Part shown: piece after piece, positions 24,156-33,135 of the stretch
Layout of the letters: every line of letters begins with the position of its first letter
Numbering within the stretch: the stretch's first letter is position 1
Assembly (NCBI RefSeq): GCF_017753665.1
Contig: NZ_CP072524.1
Span: 806,001-870,000 of the forward strand
DNA: 64,000 nucleotides
Source: Neisseria sicca
Lineage (GTDB): Bacteria; Pseudomonadota; Gammaproteobacteria; Burkholderiales; Neisseriaceae
Direction of reading: 5' to 3'
Translations under genes and position numbers: made by a program
Notes under the pieces: generated by a model
What the model saw: the letters and a program-made list of their open reading frames with translations, nothing else
What the model was told of the DNA's origin: nothing
Database searches by the model: none

Positions 24156-27100
24156 CTAATTTAAACCATATGGGTTATGACCGGGCTCATACCAATGCAA
24201 CATCTTATTATATTTTTTATGATAATCAGCCTTCATTAATGTAAGATTAGAATATCTATTGTTTCCACCACGGAAAAGAGGTTTTTTATGGTGAACAACA
24301 AAACCATCTGGCACTTTACCTTTCTTCATTTTTTCGATGTCATCATCAGTACACCCAAAGGTCGTTTTAGTAGCCTCTGGTGTTCTTGCTAGTTTTTTGA
24401 GATAACGCTCCCTCACTCCTCCTGATCTATCAAATCTCGCTCTTAATTGTGCAACCTCCGCTACACTTCTAACCCTATATCTATTTTTAGCCAACCCCCA
24501 AGGATCTATCCAGCCTTGTATATTAGGCGCAAACTGATACAGGTTCTCCCCGCCAAACAACCCAATCGGATCCTGATTCACAAACCGTCCGGCCTCAGGC
24601 TCGTAATACCTGAACAGATTGTAATGCAATCCAGTCTCTTCATCGAAGTATTGGTTTTGAAGTCGGAACGGCTGGTGCGCGTTTTTGTAAACCCGCTCGT
24701 CCTTTTTCAGACGACCCCAGGCGGTGTATTCGCCGTACCACAAGAGATTGCCGTGGATATCGGTCATCTCGCGCGGTATGCCGATTTGATCATTGTGGAA
24801 ATAAGCGATGTATTGCGCTTCGTCTCGGTTGTTATGGAAGACTTGAGCTAAGGGTTCGTAGCTGTCTTGATCGGTGTAGATATAGGTGTAGCAGCCTTTG
24901 TAGGTGTACTCCTGAAGTAATCGCGTTCCGTCCCAGACGAAGTGGGTGCGTTTCGGATCGGTGCTCGTCCAGGCGAGTTTGTCTTGGCGTTCTTTGGAAA
25001 GGCGTCGTCCGAACGGGTCGTAGGCGTAGGTCCAGATTTCGGTATTGCCTGCGGGCTTTTTGATTTCGGCGCGGACGAGCTGGTTTTCTAAATCGTATTG
25101 GTAATATTGGTTTTCGCCATTGGGCAGCTGGCGGTAAATCAGGTTGCCCAATGCGTCGTAGGTGTATTCGATGCCGTTGTATTCTTTGAGGCGGTTGCCG
25201 CTGATAAGGTTGGGGTTGGCAGGTGATTTCAGACGACCTTGAGTTTTGGGGTCGTCTGAAATCGGAGCGGTCGTTTTGCCCTCTCCCACGGGAGAGGGAG
25301 CAGATGTCGGGATGTCGAGGATGTTGTGGGCGGGGTCGAAGGCGAAGGTTTCGCTGCGGCCGGTTTGGCTGTTGCGGGCTTCCTGAATGCGTCCGATTTT
25401 GTCGTAGATGTAATTGAGGACGCCGCTTCTTTGGTCGGCACTTTGGATCAGGTTGCCGGCTTTGTCGTAGACATAGCGGCGGTTGACTGCGCCGCCGGCC
25501 AGCGGGTTTTGTTTGCCGCTCCAGACGGTACGCTGGCTTTTCAGACGACCCATGGGGTCGTAGTCGTACAGGCTGCTGATGCTGCCCTGCGTCCTTTGGA
25601 TTTCTCGGTGCAGTTTGTCGCGTTCGATGTCGCTGACGACTTCGCCGTCGAGGCTGATTTGGTGCAGGTGTCCGCTGCCGTAGTACAGGTAATCGATATG
25701 GCGGCCGTCGGGCAGGATGGTGCGGATGCGGTTGCCTAACGGGTCGTATTGATAGCCTACGGTGGCGCTTTGGCCGTTATGGACGGTGGTTTCGCCGATG
25801 AGGCGGTCGAGTTCGTCGTAGGCGAGTTCGACGCTGCTGTGTTGGTTGCGGGCTTTGGTCAGGTTGCCGGTAATCGGGTCGTAGTCGAAACGGGTGCGGC
25901 TGATGCCTTCGTCTTTGCTTTGTCCGTTGCGGCTGGAGACTTTGCGGCTTTGTTTTTCGATCAGTTGGCCGAGGATGTTGCGTTTGAAATGGTGGATGTG
26001 CCAAGTTTCGGGACGCTCTTTCAGACGACCTTCATTATTGCTTTGGCCGTATTCGGTCTGCTGCACCAGTTGTCCGGCGGCATCGTAGCCGTAGGCGGTG
26101 ATTTTGCCGTCCCAGCCGGTTTCTTGGATCAGGTTGTCGGTCGGGTCGTAATCGAAACGGTAGGTTTCGCCGTTTTCATTGGTGAGGACGGTCAGACGGC
26201 GGGCTTTGTCGTAGGCGTAGGCGAAGGTATGGCCCAGCGCGTTGGTGCGTTTGAGCGGCAGTCCGTCCACCGCGAGTTCGTAGGCGGTTTTGGCACCGAG
26301 TCCGTCGATGTGGGCGGTCAGTCGGTTGAGGCGGTCGTATTCGAAGGTTTCGTGACTGCCGTCCGGGTAGTCGGTACGGACGGGGTTGCCCGCTGCGTCG
26401 TAGTGGTGGCGGGTGGTATGGCCCAGCGCATCGGTAATGGTTTCGAGATCGCCGTATTCGGTGTAACCGAAGCGGGTGGTTTCGCCGGTACAGTCGGTAA
26501 AGCAGACGAGCTGATCGAGGGTGTCGTAGTGTAGGTGTCGGGTTTTGCCTAAGGCGTCGGTAATGGTTTCGGGCAGCCATTGGGCGTTGTAACCGTAGCT
26601 AGTGGTGTAACCGGCGGGATCGGTGATGCTGACGAGGTTGCCGCGTTCGTCGTAATCGTAGGCGGTAATCCTGCCTGCGGGATCGTTGACGGCAACCGGC
26701 AGGTTGAGGGTTTCGTGGTAGTCGATTTGGGTGCTGCTGCCGTCCGGCGCGGTGATGGCGATGACGTTGCCTTCGGTATCGTAAAGATAGCGGGTTTCGC
26801 GTCCGAGGGGATCGCGTTCTACGGTAATGCGGCCGTAGCTGTCGCGTTCGCTGTCGCTGCGTTGTCCGTCGGCGTCGATGCGGTAGACGAGTTCGCGGTT
26901 TTCGTCGAAACCGTACACTTCCGTCCGTCTCAATGCGTCGGTAACGACGGTATGGTCTTTGCGGTAGTCAAACGTCCATTCTTCGCCGAGGTTGTTGCTG
27001 CTTTTAAGCACTTTGCCGTCGGTGTCGTAACGGTCGTATTCGTAGCGGGACACCAGTCCGTCGGGCTGGCTGTGTTCGACCATGATGTGGTTGCGGTAGG

Positions 27101-28280
27101 CGAAACCGCGCAGTTTTTTGCCGTCGCGTCCGTAAACGGCGGTTAAATCGCCATAGCCGTTGTAGTCGTAGCGCACCAGTTCCTTACCGTTGAAGGTGAC
27201 GGAAGTGAGGCGGTTGACGTAGAAACGTTCGTCTTCGGAAATAAATACGTCCCGTTCCCCGGCCGGGTCGAAATCGGGATCGTTGTCGTGCAGACGGATG
27301 GAGGAGAATACAGGTTGGAAGTGTCGGCCGCTGCCGTCGTAAATACTGTGCGGCAGCCCGTTGTCGTCGTAGCAGAGGCGGATATGGCGGCCGTTGCGGT
27401 CGAGTTGTGCGACCAGTTGGAAAATGCCGCAGCCGGAATCGACTTCGGCAAACAGCAGCCGTGCGCCGCCGTCGGGGGAGGCGATTTGGTAGAGGTCGTC
27501 TGAAATCTGTGAAAAGAAGATTTGTTCGTAAGGATCAAAATAGGCGTCATCCAGACCGTAGGGATCTTCTTCGGCGGAAGCAGGTCTTGGTGCAGCCTCT
27601 TCTTCATATAAATCGTCTTCATCATCGTCGGCTGCTGAATAAGGCTCGTCCGCTTCGTCACTGATATCCGGCAACGGAATTTCCCTGCCCTGTTCATCAA
27701 TATAAAGGAATCCGTCGGCAGTACGGACAAGACGCATGGAGAACGGCAGCGACCACCCCTGCCCCAACCAGCCGTTTCCTATTTGGTCGGAATAGTAGCT
27801 GCGCTGCCAAACAAGTGGAAGCGGGGAATCGAAAGCAAAGTCGGTCTCGGTATCGTCAAATAGGACTTTGATACCGAGCACTGCATTTACGGGGTTACCA
27901 ACATTTGTGGCAGCAGCTACCTTACAAGGAATACAGTGGCCATGACCCGAGGTAACCACCCCGCCATCGAAGCCCATACCCATGCCGCCGCTAAAACCAC
28001 TGACCATTTTACGGGAAGGCGGCTTGGGGCCCGGCTGACCGGGTATCATGGACGCAAGGGAAACCAGTTCGGATATGGCATCAACTGCATCGGCTGCAGC
28101 AGAATCAGGCGCAACTATGGAAAGGGCAGTGGAAGCAACATCGGCAACCATTTCTATCACATCGACCGGTCCTGCGGCATTGGTCAGCGGCTCGGGTGGA
28201 TTGGCAGAGCCTTGAGACACCATGGCTGGTGCGGCTGGTTTAGGAATGAGAACACCGAAAGTGTTACCGAAAGAGGCCAT
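24156..28280 (-). CDS. rhs: Full-length Rhs effector with HNH nuclease tip (lead gene of left array)
   Basis: Protein of 1374 aa, the only complete Rhs on this strand. Residues 1-110 form an Ala/Pro-rich, partly hydrophobic N-terminus without an obvious PAAR motif. HCIPCK near residue 117 precedes a DUF6531-type start (GNPVNAVLGIK), followed by ~1100 residues of YD-repeat core that should form the Rhs cocoon. The core ends FVNQDPIGL ... WIDPWGL, the aspartyl self-cleavage site. The tip has VVHHKKPLFRGGNNRYSNLT and HKKYNKMLHWYEPGHNPYG, an HNH endonuclease. The gene points away from tagF and shares a 380-base divergent spacer with it, so it may be co-regulated with the secretion machine. The immunity gene follows 9 bases later. 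Confidence 0.88.
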   Translation of the reverse strand: MASFGNTFGVLIPKPAAPAMVSQGSANPPEPLTNAAGPVDVIEMVADVASTALSIVAPDSAAADAVDAISELVSLASMIPGQPGPKPPSRKMVSGFSGGMGMGFDGGVVTSGHGHCIPCKVAAATNVGNPVNAVLGIKVLFDDTETDFAFDSPLPLVWQRSYYSDQIGNGWLGQGWSLPFSMRLVRTADGFLYIDEQGREIPLPDISDEADEPYSAADDDEDDLYEEEAAPRPASAEEDPYGLDDAYFDPYEQIFFSQISDDLYQIASPDGGARLLFAEVDSGCGIFQLVAQLDRNGRHIRLCYDDNGLPHSIYDGSGRHFQPVFSSIRLHDNDPDFDPAGERDVFISEDERFYVNRLTSVTFNGKELVRYDYNGYGDLTAVYGRDGKKLRGFAYRNHIMVEHSQPDGLVSRYEYDRYDTDGKVLKSSNNLGEEWTFDYRKDHTVVTDALRRTEVYGFDENRELVYRIDADGQRSDSERDSYGRITVERDPLGRETRYLYDTEGNVIAITAPDGSSTQIDYHETLNLPVAVNDPAGRITAYDYDERGNLVSITDPAGYTTSYGYNAQWLPETITDALGKTRHLHYDTLDQLVCFTDCTGETTRFGYTEYGDLETITDALGHTTRHHYDAAGNPVRTDYPDGSHETFEYDRLNRLTAHIDGLGAKTAYELAVDGLPLKRTNALGHTFAYAYDKARRLTVLTNENGETYRFDYDPTDNLIQETGWDGKITAYGYDAAGQLVQQTEYGQSNNEGRLKERPETWHIHHFKRNILGQLIEKQSRKVSSRNGQSKDEGISRTRFDYDPITGNLTKARNQHSSVELAYDELDRLIGETTVHNGQSATVGYQYDPLGNRIRTILPDGRHIDYLYYGSGHLHQISLDGEVVSDIERDKLHREIQRTQGSISSLYDYDPMGRLKSQRTVWSGKQNPLAGGAVNRRYVYDKAGNLIQSADQRSGVLNYIYDKIGRIQEARNSQTGRSETFAFDPAHNILDIPTSAPSPVGEGKTTAPISDDPKTQGRLKSPANPNLISGNRLKEYNGIEYTYDALGNLIYRQLPNGENQYYQYDLENQLVRAEIKKPAGNTEIWTYAYDPFGRRLSKERQDKLAWTSTDPKRTHFVWDGTRLLQEYTYKGCYTYIYTDQDSYEPLAQVFHNNRDEAQYIAYFHNDQIGIPREMTDIHGNLLWYGEYTAWGRLKKDERVYKNAHQPFRLQNQYFDEETGLHYNLFRYYEPEAGRFVNQDPIGLFGGENLYQFAPNIQGWIDPWGLAKNRYRVRSVAEVAQLRARFDRSGGVRERYLKKLARTPEATKTTFGCTDDDIEKMKKGKVPDGFVVHHKKPLFRGGNNRYSNLTLMKADYHKKYNKMLHWYEPGHNPYGLN

Positions 28281-28662
28281 GCACTTACTCCCTCCGTCGA
28301 GCTTCTATTGCTTTTAAAATGAAAAACCTGAGATCTCCACAGGTTTGAAGATTAAGGCAAAATTAATTTCTGATATTTTAAAATGGGTTTGTTTTCGCTG
28401 ATTATAACAAACAACATACAGCAAATAAATTGTATTATACGACAGTAAAATAATAAAAAATGTTCCGTAAATATCTTTTTTACATAACTTAATTACCTTA
28501 CCTATTATTTTAAATAGAAAAAAATATATTAATACATAAACCAAAATTATGGTAAAGTATATATACGCATCAGCCATATTGGATATGGTTTAAGGCAAAG
28601 GCATAATTAATACCTTAAGTAACTTTATCTTTTGTTAATTTTACACTGCGCGATTGTTATTT
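28281..28662. promoter_or_regulatory. Divergent intergenic region between rhs and tagF
   Basis: AT-rich spacer that must hold the start signals for both the left rhs array and the T6SS cluster. I see no convincing sigma-70 pair, operator palindrome or DUS. A minus-strand frame at 28314-28577 would encode a hydrophobic 87-aa peptide (TIILVYVLIYFFLFKII) but has no ribosome-binding site. Confidence 0.5.
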
Positions 28663-29214
28663 ATGCAGCAAATAGAAACCTACTTTTTCGGAAAATTAAA
28701 TCAATCTCGTGATTTTATTGTTTCTGACAATCTCCAAGCTAACGATAAAAACTTTTGGGATGGATGGTTTGGTCGTTGTACCAACCAAGATAAGTTAATT
28801 CCATTTACCCGAAAGGTACTTTTCGCATCTCGTATTTGGCTGTTTTGTATTAAACTGCCTGCGAACATAACCTATACAGGTATAACTGCCCTTAGCTCCG
28901 ACCAAACAGGTCGACAATATCCTTTTATATTATTTCAAAAGCCTTACACTCCTTCCGAACAGTTAAAATCTATTAATTTCTTTTATAAAAATATAGATTT
29001 TTTTAACCAAACATTGATTAATGGTAAATGTGTTTTAAAAGATTGCTTAGATACAATTCACAAACCTACCAATCCGCTATCTGAATCTTTCCTCATTTTT
29101 TTATCCAAAACAGATAACATCGGTAGCTTTTGGATGGAATGCGAAAGTGGTAACCATATAGAAAGAGACGGGGAGCCGACGTGCTCTCTGTTTAATAAAA
29201 TATTTGGATTATAA
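28663..29214 (+). CDS. tagF: TagF (ImpM)-type T6SS accessory protein
   Basis: Protein of 183 aa from the ATG at 28663 (a TTG 9 bases upstream is less likely). The N-terminal IETYFFGKLNQSRDFIV matches the TagF/DUF2094 opening (GxxGKLPxxGDFv), and FWDGWFGRC plus GRQYPFILF fit the family body. TagF is a post-translational repressor of T6SS assembly in other bacteria, acting with or independently of the Fha/PpkA pathway. No fha, ppkA or pppA gene is present here, so it would act by the independent route. It is the first gene of the cluster, 4 bases before tssA. Confidence 0.75.
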   Translation: MQQIETYFFGKLNQSRDFIVSDNLQANDKNFWDGWFGRCTNQDKLIPFTRKVLFASRIWLFCIKLPANITYTGITALSSDQTGRQYPFILFQKPYTPSEQLKSINFFYKNIDFFNQTLINGKCVLKDCLDTIHKPTNPLSESFLIFLSKTDNIGSFWMECESGNHIERDGEPTCSLFNKIFGL

Positions 29215-29218
29215 GTAG

Positions 29219-30286
29219 ATGAGTACATTTCCTCTATGGGCTGAACCAATTTCCGCCGACACCCCTGAAGGGGTAAATATTGAATATGATAGCCGCTTTT
29301 TAGAGCTTCAAAGCGCTGCCGAAGGAAAACCGGAACGTCAATATGGTGACACCATCATTCCTGCTGAAGAACCTGATTGGGCTACAGTAGAGAAGCTATG
29401 TAATCAACTGCTGGCTGAATCAAAAGACCTCCATGTTTTAGCCTATTACACACAGGCTCTTACCGCAAAACACGGGCTGGTTGGCTTTTGCGCTGGCTGC
29501 GAAGCCATCAAAACCAATGTGGATCTATATTGGAAATCCCTATATCCCAAACTCGAAGATGAGGACGGCGAACCCGACCCGTTTTATCGAATCAATGCAT
29601 TAAGTGCATTCACGACACTTGATGGCATCGCCAAAGAAGTATTTTCAGCCAAATTATTAGTAAATGGCCTGACCCAACAGCCTATTACCGTTAAAGAAGC
29701 AGTTTCTGTCTTGCAAGGCAATGACCCTCAAAGTTATCCGGGCGGCAAAGAACGTTTGATGCTCGATATTAGGGTAAGTGCTGATACCGGCAAACCGGAA
29801 TTGATTGCCTTAATCCAGGCATTAGACCATCTGAAAGATATTCAAAACACTTTCTCGACCCAGCTGCAAGACGAACACTCACTCAATTTTGAAGTGATTC
29901 AAAAACCGCTCACCCTGATCCACAAAGCCATCAATTACAACGATGGAAGTACCCCGCAGCTGCAACAGGCTGAACAAACAGAACAACCCGCTGAAACACC
30001 CGTTTTGACCGTTGCCCAAGAGCAATCAACCCTTCAAGAAGCGGATGCTTGGCGTCGTCTGAATATCAAAAATCGTGCTGATGTCGATTTGGCTTTGGAA
30101 AAAATCTGTATCTACTTCGAAACGCTGGAACCCAGCCACCCTGCCCCACTATTTATCCGTAGGGTACAGCGACAAATGAATATGAACTTCTACGACATCA
30201 TGAAAGATATTAGTCCTGAAAGCATTGCCAATCTGGAAGTTTTGATCGGGAAGCAGGACGAAGAAACGGGAACTTCCAACGAATAA
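29219..30286 (+). CDS. tssA: TssA, T6SS sheath-assembly cap protein
   Basis: Protein of 355 aa. The N-terminal ImpA_N-type domain (~residues 5-130) shows PISADTPEGVNIEYDSRF and a helical segment with LYWKSLYPKLEDEDGEPD, the usual TssA signature around W-x-x-L-x-P. The C-terminal part (RADVDLALEKICIYFETLEP, followed by SHPAPLFIRRVQ) is the conserved end that builds the dodecameric ring. TssA binds the baseplate and primes tail-tube and sheath polymerisation. The gene follows tagF by 4 bases and precedes tssB by ~68 bases. Confidence 0.88.
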   Translation: MSTFPLWAEPISADTPEGVNIEYDSRFLELQSAAEGKPERQYGDTIIPAEEPDWATVEKLCNQLLAESKDLHVLAYYTQALTAKHGLVGFCAGCEAIKTNVDLYWKSLYPKLEDEDGEPDPFYRINALSAFTTLDGIAKEVFSAKLLVNGLTQQPITVKEAVSVLQGNDPQSYPGGKERLMLDIRVSADTGKPELIALIQALDHLKDIQNTFSTQLQDEHSLNFEVIQKPLTLIHKAINYNDGSTPQLQQAEQTEQPAETPVLTVAQEQSTLQEADAWRRLNIKNRADVDLALEKICIYFETLEPSHPAPLFIRRVQRQMNMNFYDIMKDISPESIANLEVLIGKQDEETGTSNE

Positions 30287-30354
30287 GCTAGTCTATCCGC
30301 AATATTTAAAGTTCGTTTAAATAAACAACTTTTATCATTTAAAGGTCATTGAAT

Positions 30355-30873
30355 ATGTCACGAAACAAATCATCCGGACAAAAATTTATTGCCCGCAACC
30401 GGGCACCTCGCGTACAGATTGAGTACGATGTAGAACTTTACGGTTCTGAGAAAAAAATTGAGCTTCCATTCGTTATGGGTGTGATGGCAGATTTGGTCGG
30501 TAAACCCGTAGAGCCGCTACCTGAATTGGCCGAACGTAAATTTTTGGAAATTGACGTAGATAATTTCGATGAACGCATGAAAGCCCTCAAACCGCGTGTC
30601 GCATTTAATGTCAAAAACACGCTTACCGGGGAAGGCAACTTGAATGTAGAACTTGAATTGGAAAGCATGGATGATTTCTCTCCGGCAGCAATCGCCAAAA
30701 AAGTAGGTCCTTTAAACGAACTCCTACAAGCGCGTACAGAGCTTGCCAACCTGCTTTCATATATGGATGGTAAGAGTGGTGCTGAAGAATTAATCGGAAA
30801 AGTCTTGGGAGACAGCGAGCTGCTGAAAAGCCTTGCAGCTGCGCCTAAAGCGACACCCAAAGACGAGCAGTAA
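30355..30873 (+). CDS. tssB: TssB, T6SS contractile sheath small subunit
   Basis: Protein of 172 aa from the ATG at 30355; an in-frame TTG 6 bases upstream is ignored because family members start MSxx. It shows the standard TssB layout: RAPRVQIEYDVELYGSEKKI, LPFVMGVMADLVGKP, then DNFDERMKALKPR and a helical C-terminus (LLQARTELANLLSYMDGKS). With TssC it forms the cytoplasmic sheath that contracts to propel the Hcp tube and is later recycled by ClpV. It sits 33 bases before tssC. Confidence 0.94.
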   Translation: MSRNKSSGQKFIARNRAPRVQIEYDVELYGSEKKIELPFVMGVMADLVGKPVEPLPELAERKFLEIDVDNFDERMKALKPRVAFNVKNTLTGEGNLNVELELESMDDFSPAAIAKKVGPLNELLQARTELANLLSYMDGKSGAEELIGKVLGDSELLKSLAAAPKATPKDEQ

Positions 30874-30906
30874 TTTCAGATGAAATCAATAAAGTGAGCG
30901 TGAATC

Positions 30907-32406
30907 ATGACTGAAAAGCAATTAGATATCCAAGGGGATAGCGGCGCGAAAAGCGTATTTGCCGCAAATGAATTTGAACAGCTGCTGCAAAAAGAATTCA
31001 AACCCAAAACCGAAGAAGCTAAAAGCGCTGTAAATAATGCTGTGGCGACACTGGCCCAACAGGCCTTACAAAATGCCATTACTATTTCAGACGACACTTA
31101 TCAAACTATCGAAGCAATTATTGCCGAGCTCGACAGAAAACTCTCTGAACAGATTAATCTGATTCTGCATCATGAAGATTTCCAAAAGTTGGAAGGCGAA
31201 TGGCGCGGCCTGCATCATTTGGTTACCAACACCGAAACTGATACTTTATTAAAAATCAAGGTATTGCCCATTTCTAAAAAAGAAGTTGCCCGCAACTTAA
31301 AACGCTTCAAAGGCACTGCTTGGGACCAAAGCCCCCTATTCAAACGCGTTTATGAAGAAGAATACGGTCAATTTGGTGGCGAACCTTTTGGCTGTTTGAT
31401 TGGCGACTACTATTTTGACCACTCTGCACCCGATGTAGAAATGCTCAATAGTCTTGAAAAAATTGCTGCCGCCGCACACTGCCCATTTATTGCCGGCGCA
31501 TCTCCCAAATTAATGCAGATGGAGTCTTGGCAGGAATTGGCCAATCCTCGTGATTTAAGCAAAATTTTCCAAAATGCCGAGTATGCCCCATGGCGCAGCC
31601 TGCGTGATTCCGAAGATTCGCGTTATATCGGTTTGGCCCTGCCACGTTTCTTGTCCCGTCTGCCTTACGGTGCCACGACAAATCCTGTCGATGAGTTTGA
31701 CTTCGAAGAAGAAACTGAAGGCGCGGATCACAACAAATACACATGGGCCAATGCGGCTTATGCAATGGCGGTAAATATTAACCGTTCATTCAAATATTAT
31801 GGTTGGTGTACCTCAATCCGCGGCGTGGAATCCGGCGGTATCGTTGAAAACCTTCCCTGCCACACATTCCCGACGGATGACGGAGGCGTGGATATGAAAT
31901 GTCCAACCGAAATCGCCATCAGTGACCGCCGCGAGGCCGAATTGGCAGCATTGGGATTCATGCCGTTGATTCACCGTAAAAATACCGACTTGGCCGCGTT
32001 TATTGGTGCTCAATCACTGCATAAACCGTCTGAATATTATGATCCGGATGCTACCGCCAACGCCCGGTTGTCTGCGCGTCTGCCTTACCTGTTTGCGTGC
32101 TGTCGTTTCGCGCACTATCTGAAATGTATCGTACGCGACAAAGTCGGTTCGTTCCGCGAGCGTGAAGACATGGAACGTTGGCTAAACGAATGGATTATGA
32201 ATTATGTAGATGGAGACCCGATTAACTCCACTCAAGAAACAAAAGCCCGTAAACCGTTGGCCGCTGCCGAAGTGGTTGTGGAAGAAGTTGAAGACAATCC
32301 CGGATATTACACTTCCAAATTCTTTCTGCGCCCGCACTACCAACTCGAAGGCCTTACCGTTTCATTGCGCTTGGTTTCCAAACTGCCTTCGGCTAAACAG
32401 GAATAG
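30907..32406 (+). CDS. tssC: TssC, T6SS contractile sheath large subunit
   Basis: Protein of 499 aa, the normal family length. Signature segments include WRGLHHLVTNTETD, FGCLIGDYYFDHSAPDVEML, AHCPFIAGASPKLM, FLSRLPYGATT and GFMPLIHRKNTDLAAFIGAQ. The N-terminal helical region carries the expected ClpV-recognition area. With TssB it assembles the sheath. A palindrome and a short spacer separate it from hcp, which probably has its own expression control. Confidence 0.95.
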   Translation: MTEKQLDIQGDSGAKSVFAANEFEQLLQKEFKPKTEEAKSAVNNAVATLAQQALQNAITISDDTYQTIEAIIAELDRKLSEQINLILHHEDFQKLEGEWRGLHHLVTNTETDTLLKIKVLPISKKEVARNLKRFKGTAWDQSPLFKRVYEEEYGQFGGEPFGCLIGDYYFDHSAPDVEMLNSLEKIAAAAHCPFIAGASPKLMQMESWQELANPRDLSKIFQNAEYAPWRSLRDSEDSRYIGLALPRFLSRLPYGATTNPVDEFDFEEETEGADHNKYTWANAAYAMAVNINRSFKYYGWCTSIRGVESGGIVENLPCHTFPTDDGGVDMKCPTEIAISDRREAELAALGFMPLIHRKNTDLAAFIGAQSLHKPSEYYDPDATANARLSARLPYLFACCRFAHYLKCIVRDKVGSFREREDMERWLNEWIMNYVDGDPINSTQETKARKPLAAAEVVVEEVEDNPGYYTSKFFLRPHYQLEGLTVSLRLVSKLPSAKQE

Positions 32407-32427
32407 TCGGGTTTGGTTTATTTAGGT

Positions 32428-32443
32428 GGGCATGCTCATGCCC
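32428..32443. promoter_or_regulatory. Perfect palindrome GGGCATGCTCATGCCC between tssC and hcp
   Basis: Seven-base perfect arms with a 2-base centre lie ~50 bases upstream of the hcp start. It may be a small attenuating hairpin or an operator; there is no T-tract, so it is a poor terminator. Confidence 0.45.
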
Positions 32444-32493
32444 TGTTGTTGAATCCCTTAATTTTTTAACCTTTTAACAAGGAGAGTAAAAAC

Positions 32494-32976
32494 ATGGCTA
32501 TTGATATGTTCATGAAAGTTGAAGGTGTTAACGGCGAATCAAAAGATTCCAACCACAAAGACTGGACCAACATCGAAAGTTTTGACTGGGGTGCCGAGCA
32601 ACCTGGTTCGATGACCAGCGGTGGTGGCGGTGGTGCCGGTAAAGTCAATTTCAATGACTTGACCGTAGTTGCCGCTATTGATAAAGCCGCTCCGACCATT
32701 CTGAAAAACTGTGCTACCGGCCAACACTTGAGCAAAGTAGAAATTTCCGTATGCAAAGCCGGTGGTGAACAGATCGAATATTCGCGCACCACTTTGGAAG
32801 ATGTCTTGGTAACCGGCGTAAAATTCATCGGTGTACAAGACAACGATGCGCTGAAAATGCGTTATTCATTCCAAGCTGCCAAAGTGAAAAACCAATATTG
32901 GGAACAAACCGATAAAGGTTCTAAAGGCGCTGAAGTTCAAATGGCCTTCAACATCAAAGAAAACAAATCCGCATAA
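32494..32976 (+). CDS. hcp: Hcp (TssD), T6SS tail-tube protein
   Basis: Protein of 160 aa. It opens MAIDMFMKVEGVNGESKD, contains WTNIESFDWGAEQPGSM with a Gly-rich loop, and ends in YSFQAAKVKNQYWEQTDKGS, all standard for Hcp. Hcp hexamers stack into the inner tube that is expelled from the cell and can carry small effectors. A strong ribosome-binding site (AAGGAG) lies 8 bases before the ATG. A terminator-like hairpin follows the gene, consistent with the usual high separate expression of hcp. Confidence 0.95.
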   Translation: MAIDMFMKVEGVNGESKDSNHKDWTNIESFDWGAEQPGSMTSGGGGGAGKVNFNDLTVVAAIDKAAPTILKNCATGQHLSKVEISVCKAGGEQIEYSRTTLEDVLVTGVKFIGVQDNDALKMRYSFQAAKVKNQYWEQTDKGSKGAEVQMAFNIKENKSA

Positions 32977-33002
32977 CCACTATGCGCATTTAACTGCAGA
33001 AA

Positions 33003-33034
33003 CCTGGCTTAAAAGGCGTTTTAAGTCAGGCTTT
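33003..33034 (+). terminator. Terminator after hcp
   Basis: Hairpin with arms CCTGGCTTAAAA and TTTTAAGTCAGG (one G-T pair), followed by CTTTATT. It lies 27 bases after the hcp stop. Confidence 0.7.
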
Positions 33035-33048
33035 ATTACAATAAATTT

Positions 33049-33081
33049 ACTTTTCAGACGACCTCCGTCCTCCTGAAAAGT
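33049..33081. repeat. DUS-containing imperfect inverted repeat
   Basis: ACTTTTCAG and CTGAAAAGT arms surround a region with one intact DUS (TTCAGACGACCT). It could act as a second terminator after hcp. Confidence 0.55.
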
Positions 33082-33135
33082 TAATCGGGTTTCAACTATT
33101 ACACACTTTATACAAATAAATAAGGAGTTGCTGGG

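Noticed and set aside
28314..28577. Possible 87-aa hydrophobic membrane peptide on the minus strand
   Set aside because: AT-rich spacer can give such a frame by chance; no ribosome-binding site and no recognisable homologue, so it is not called as a gene.
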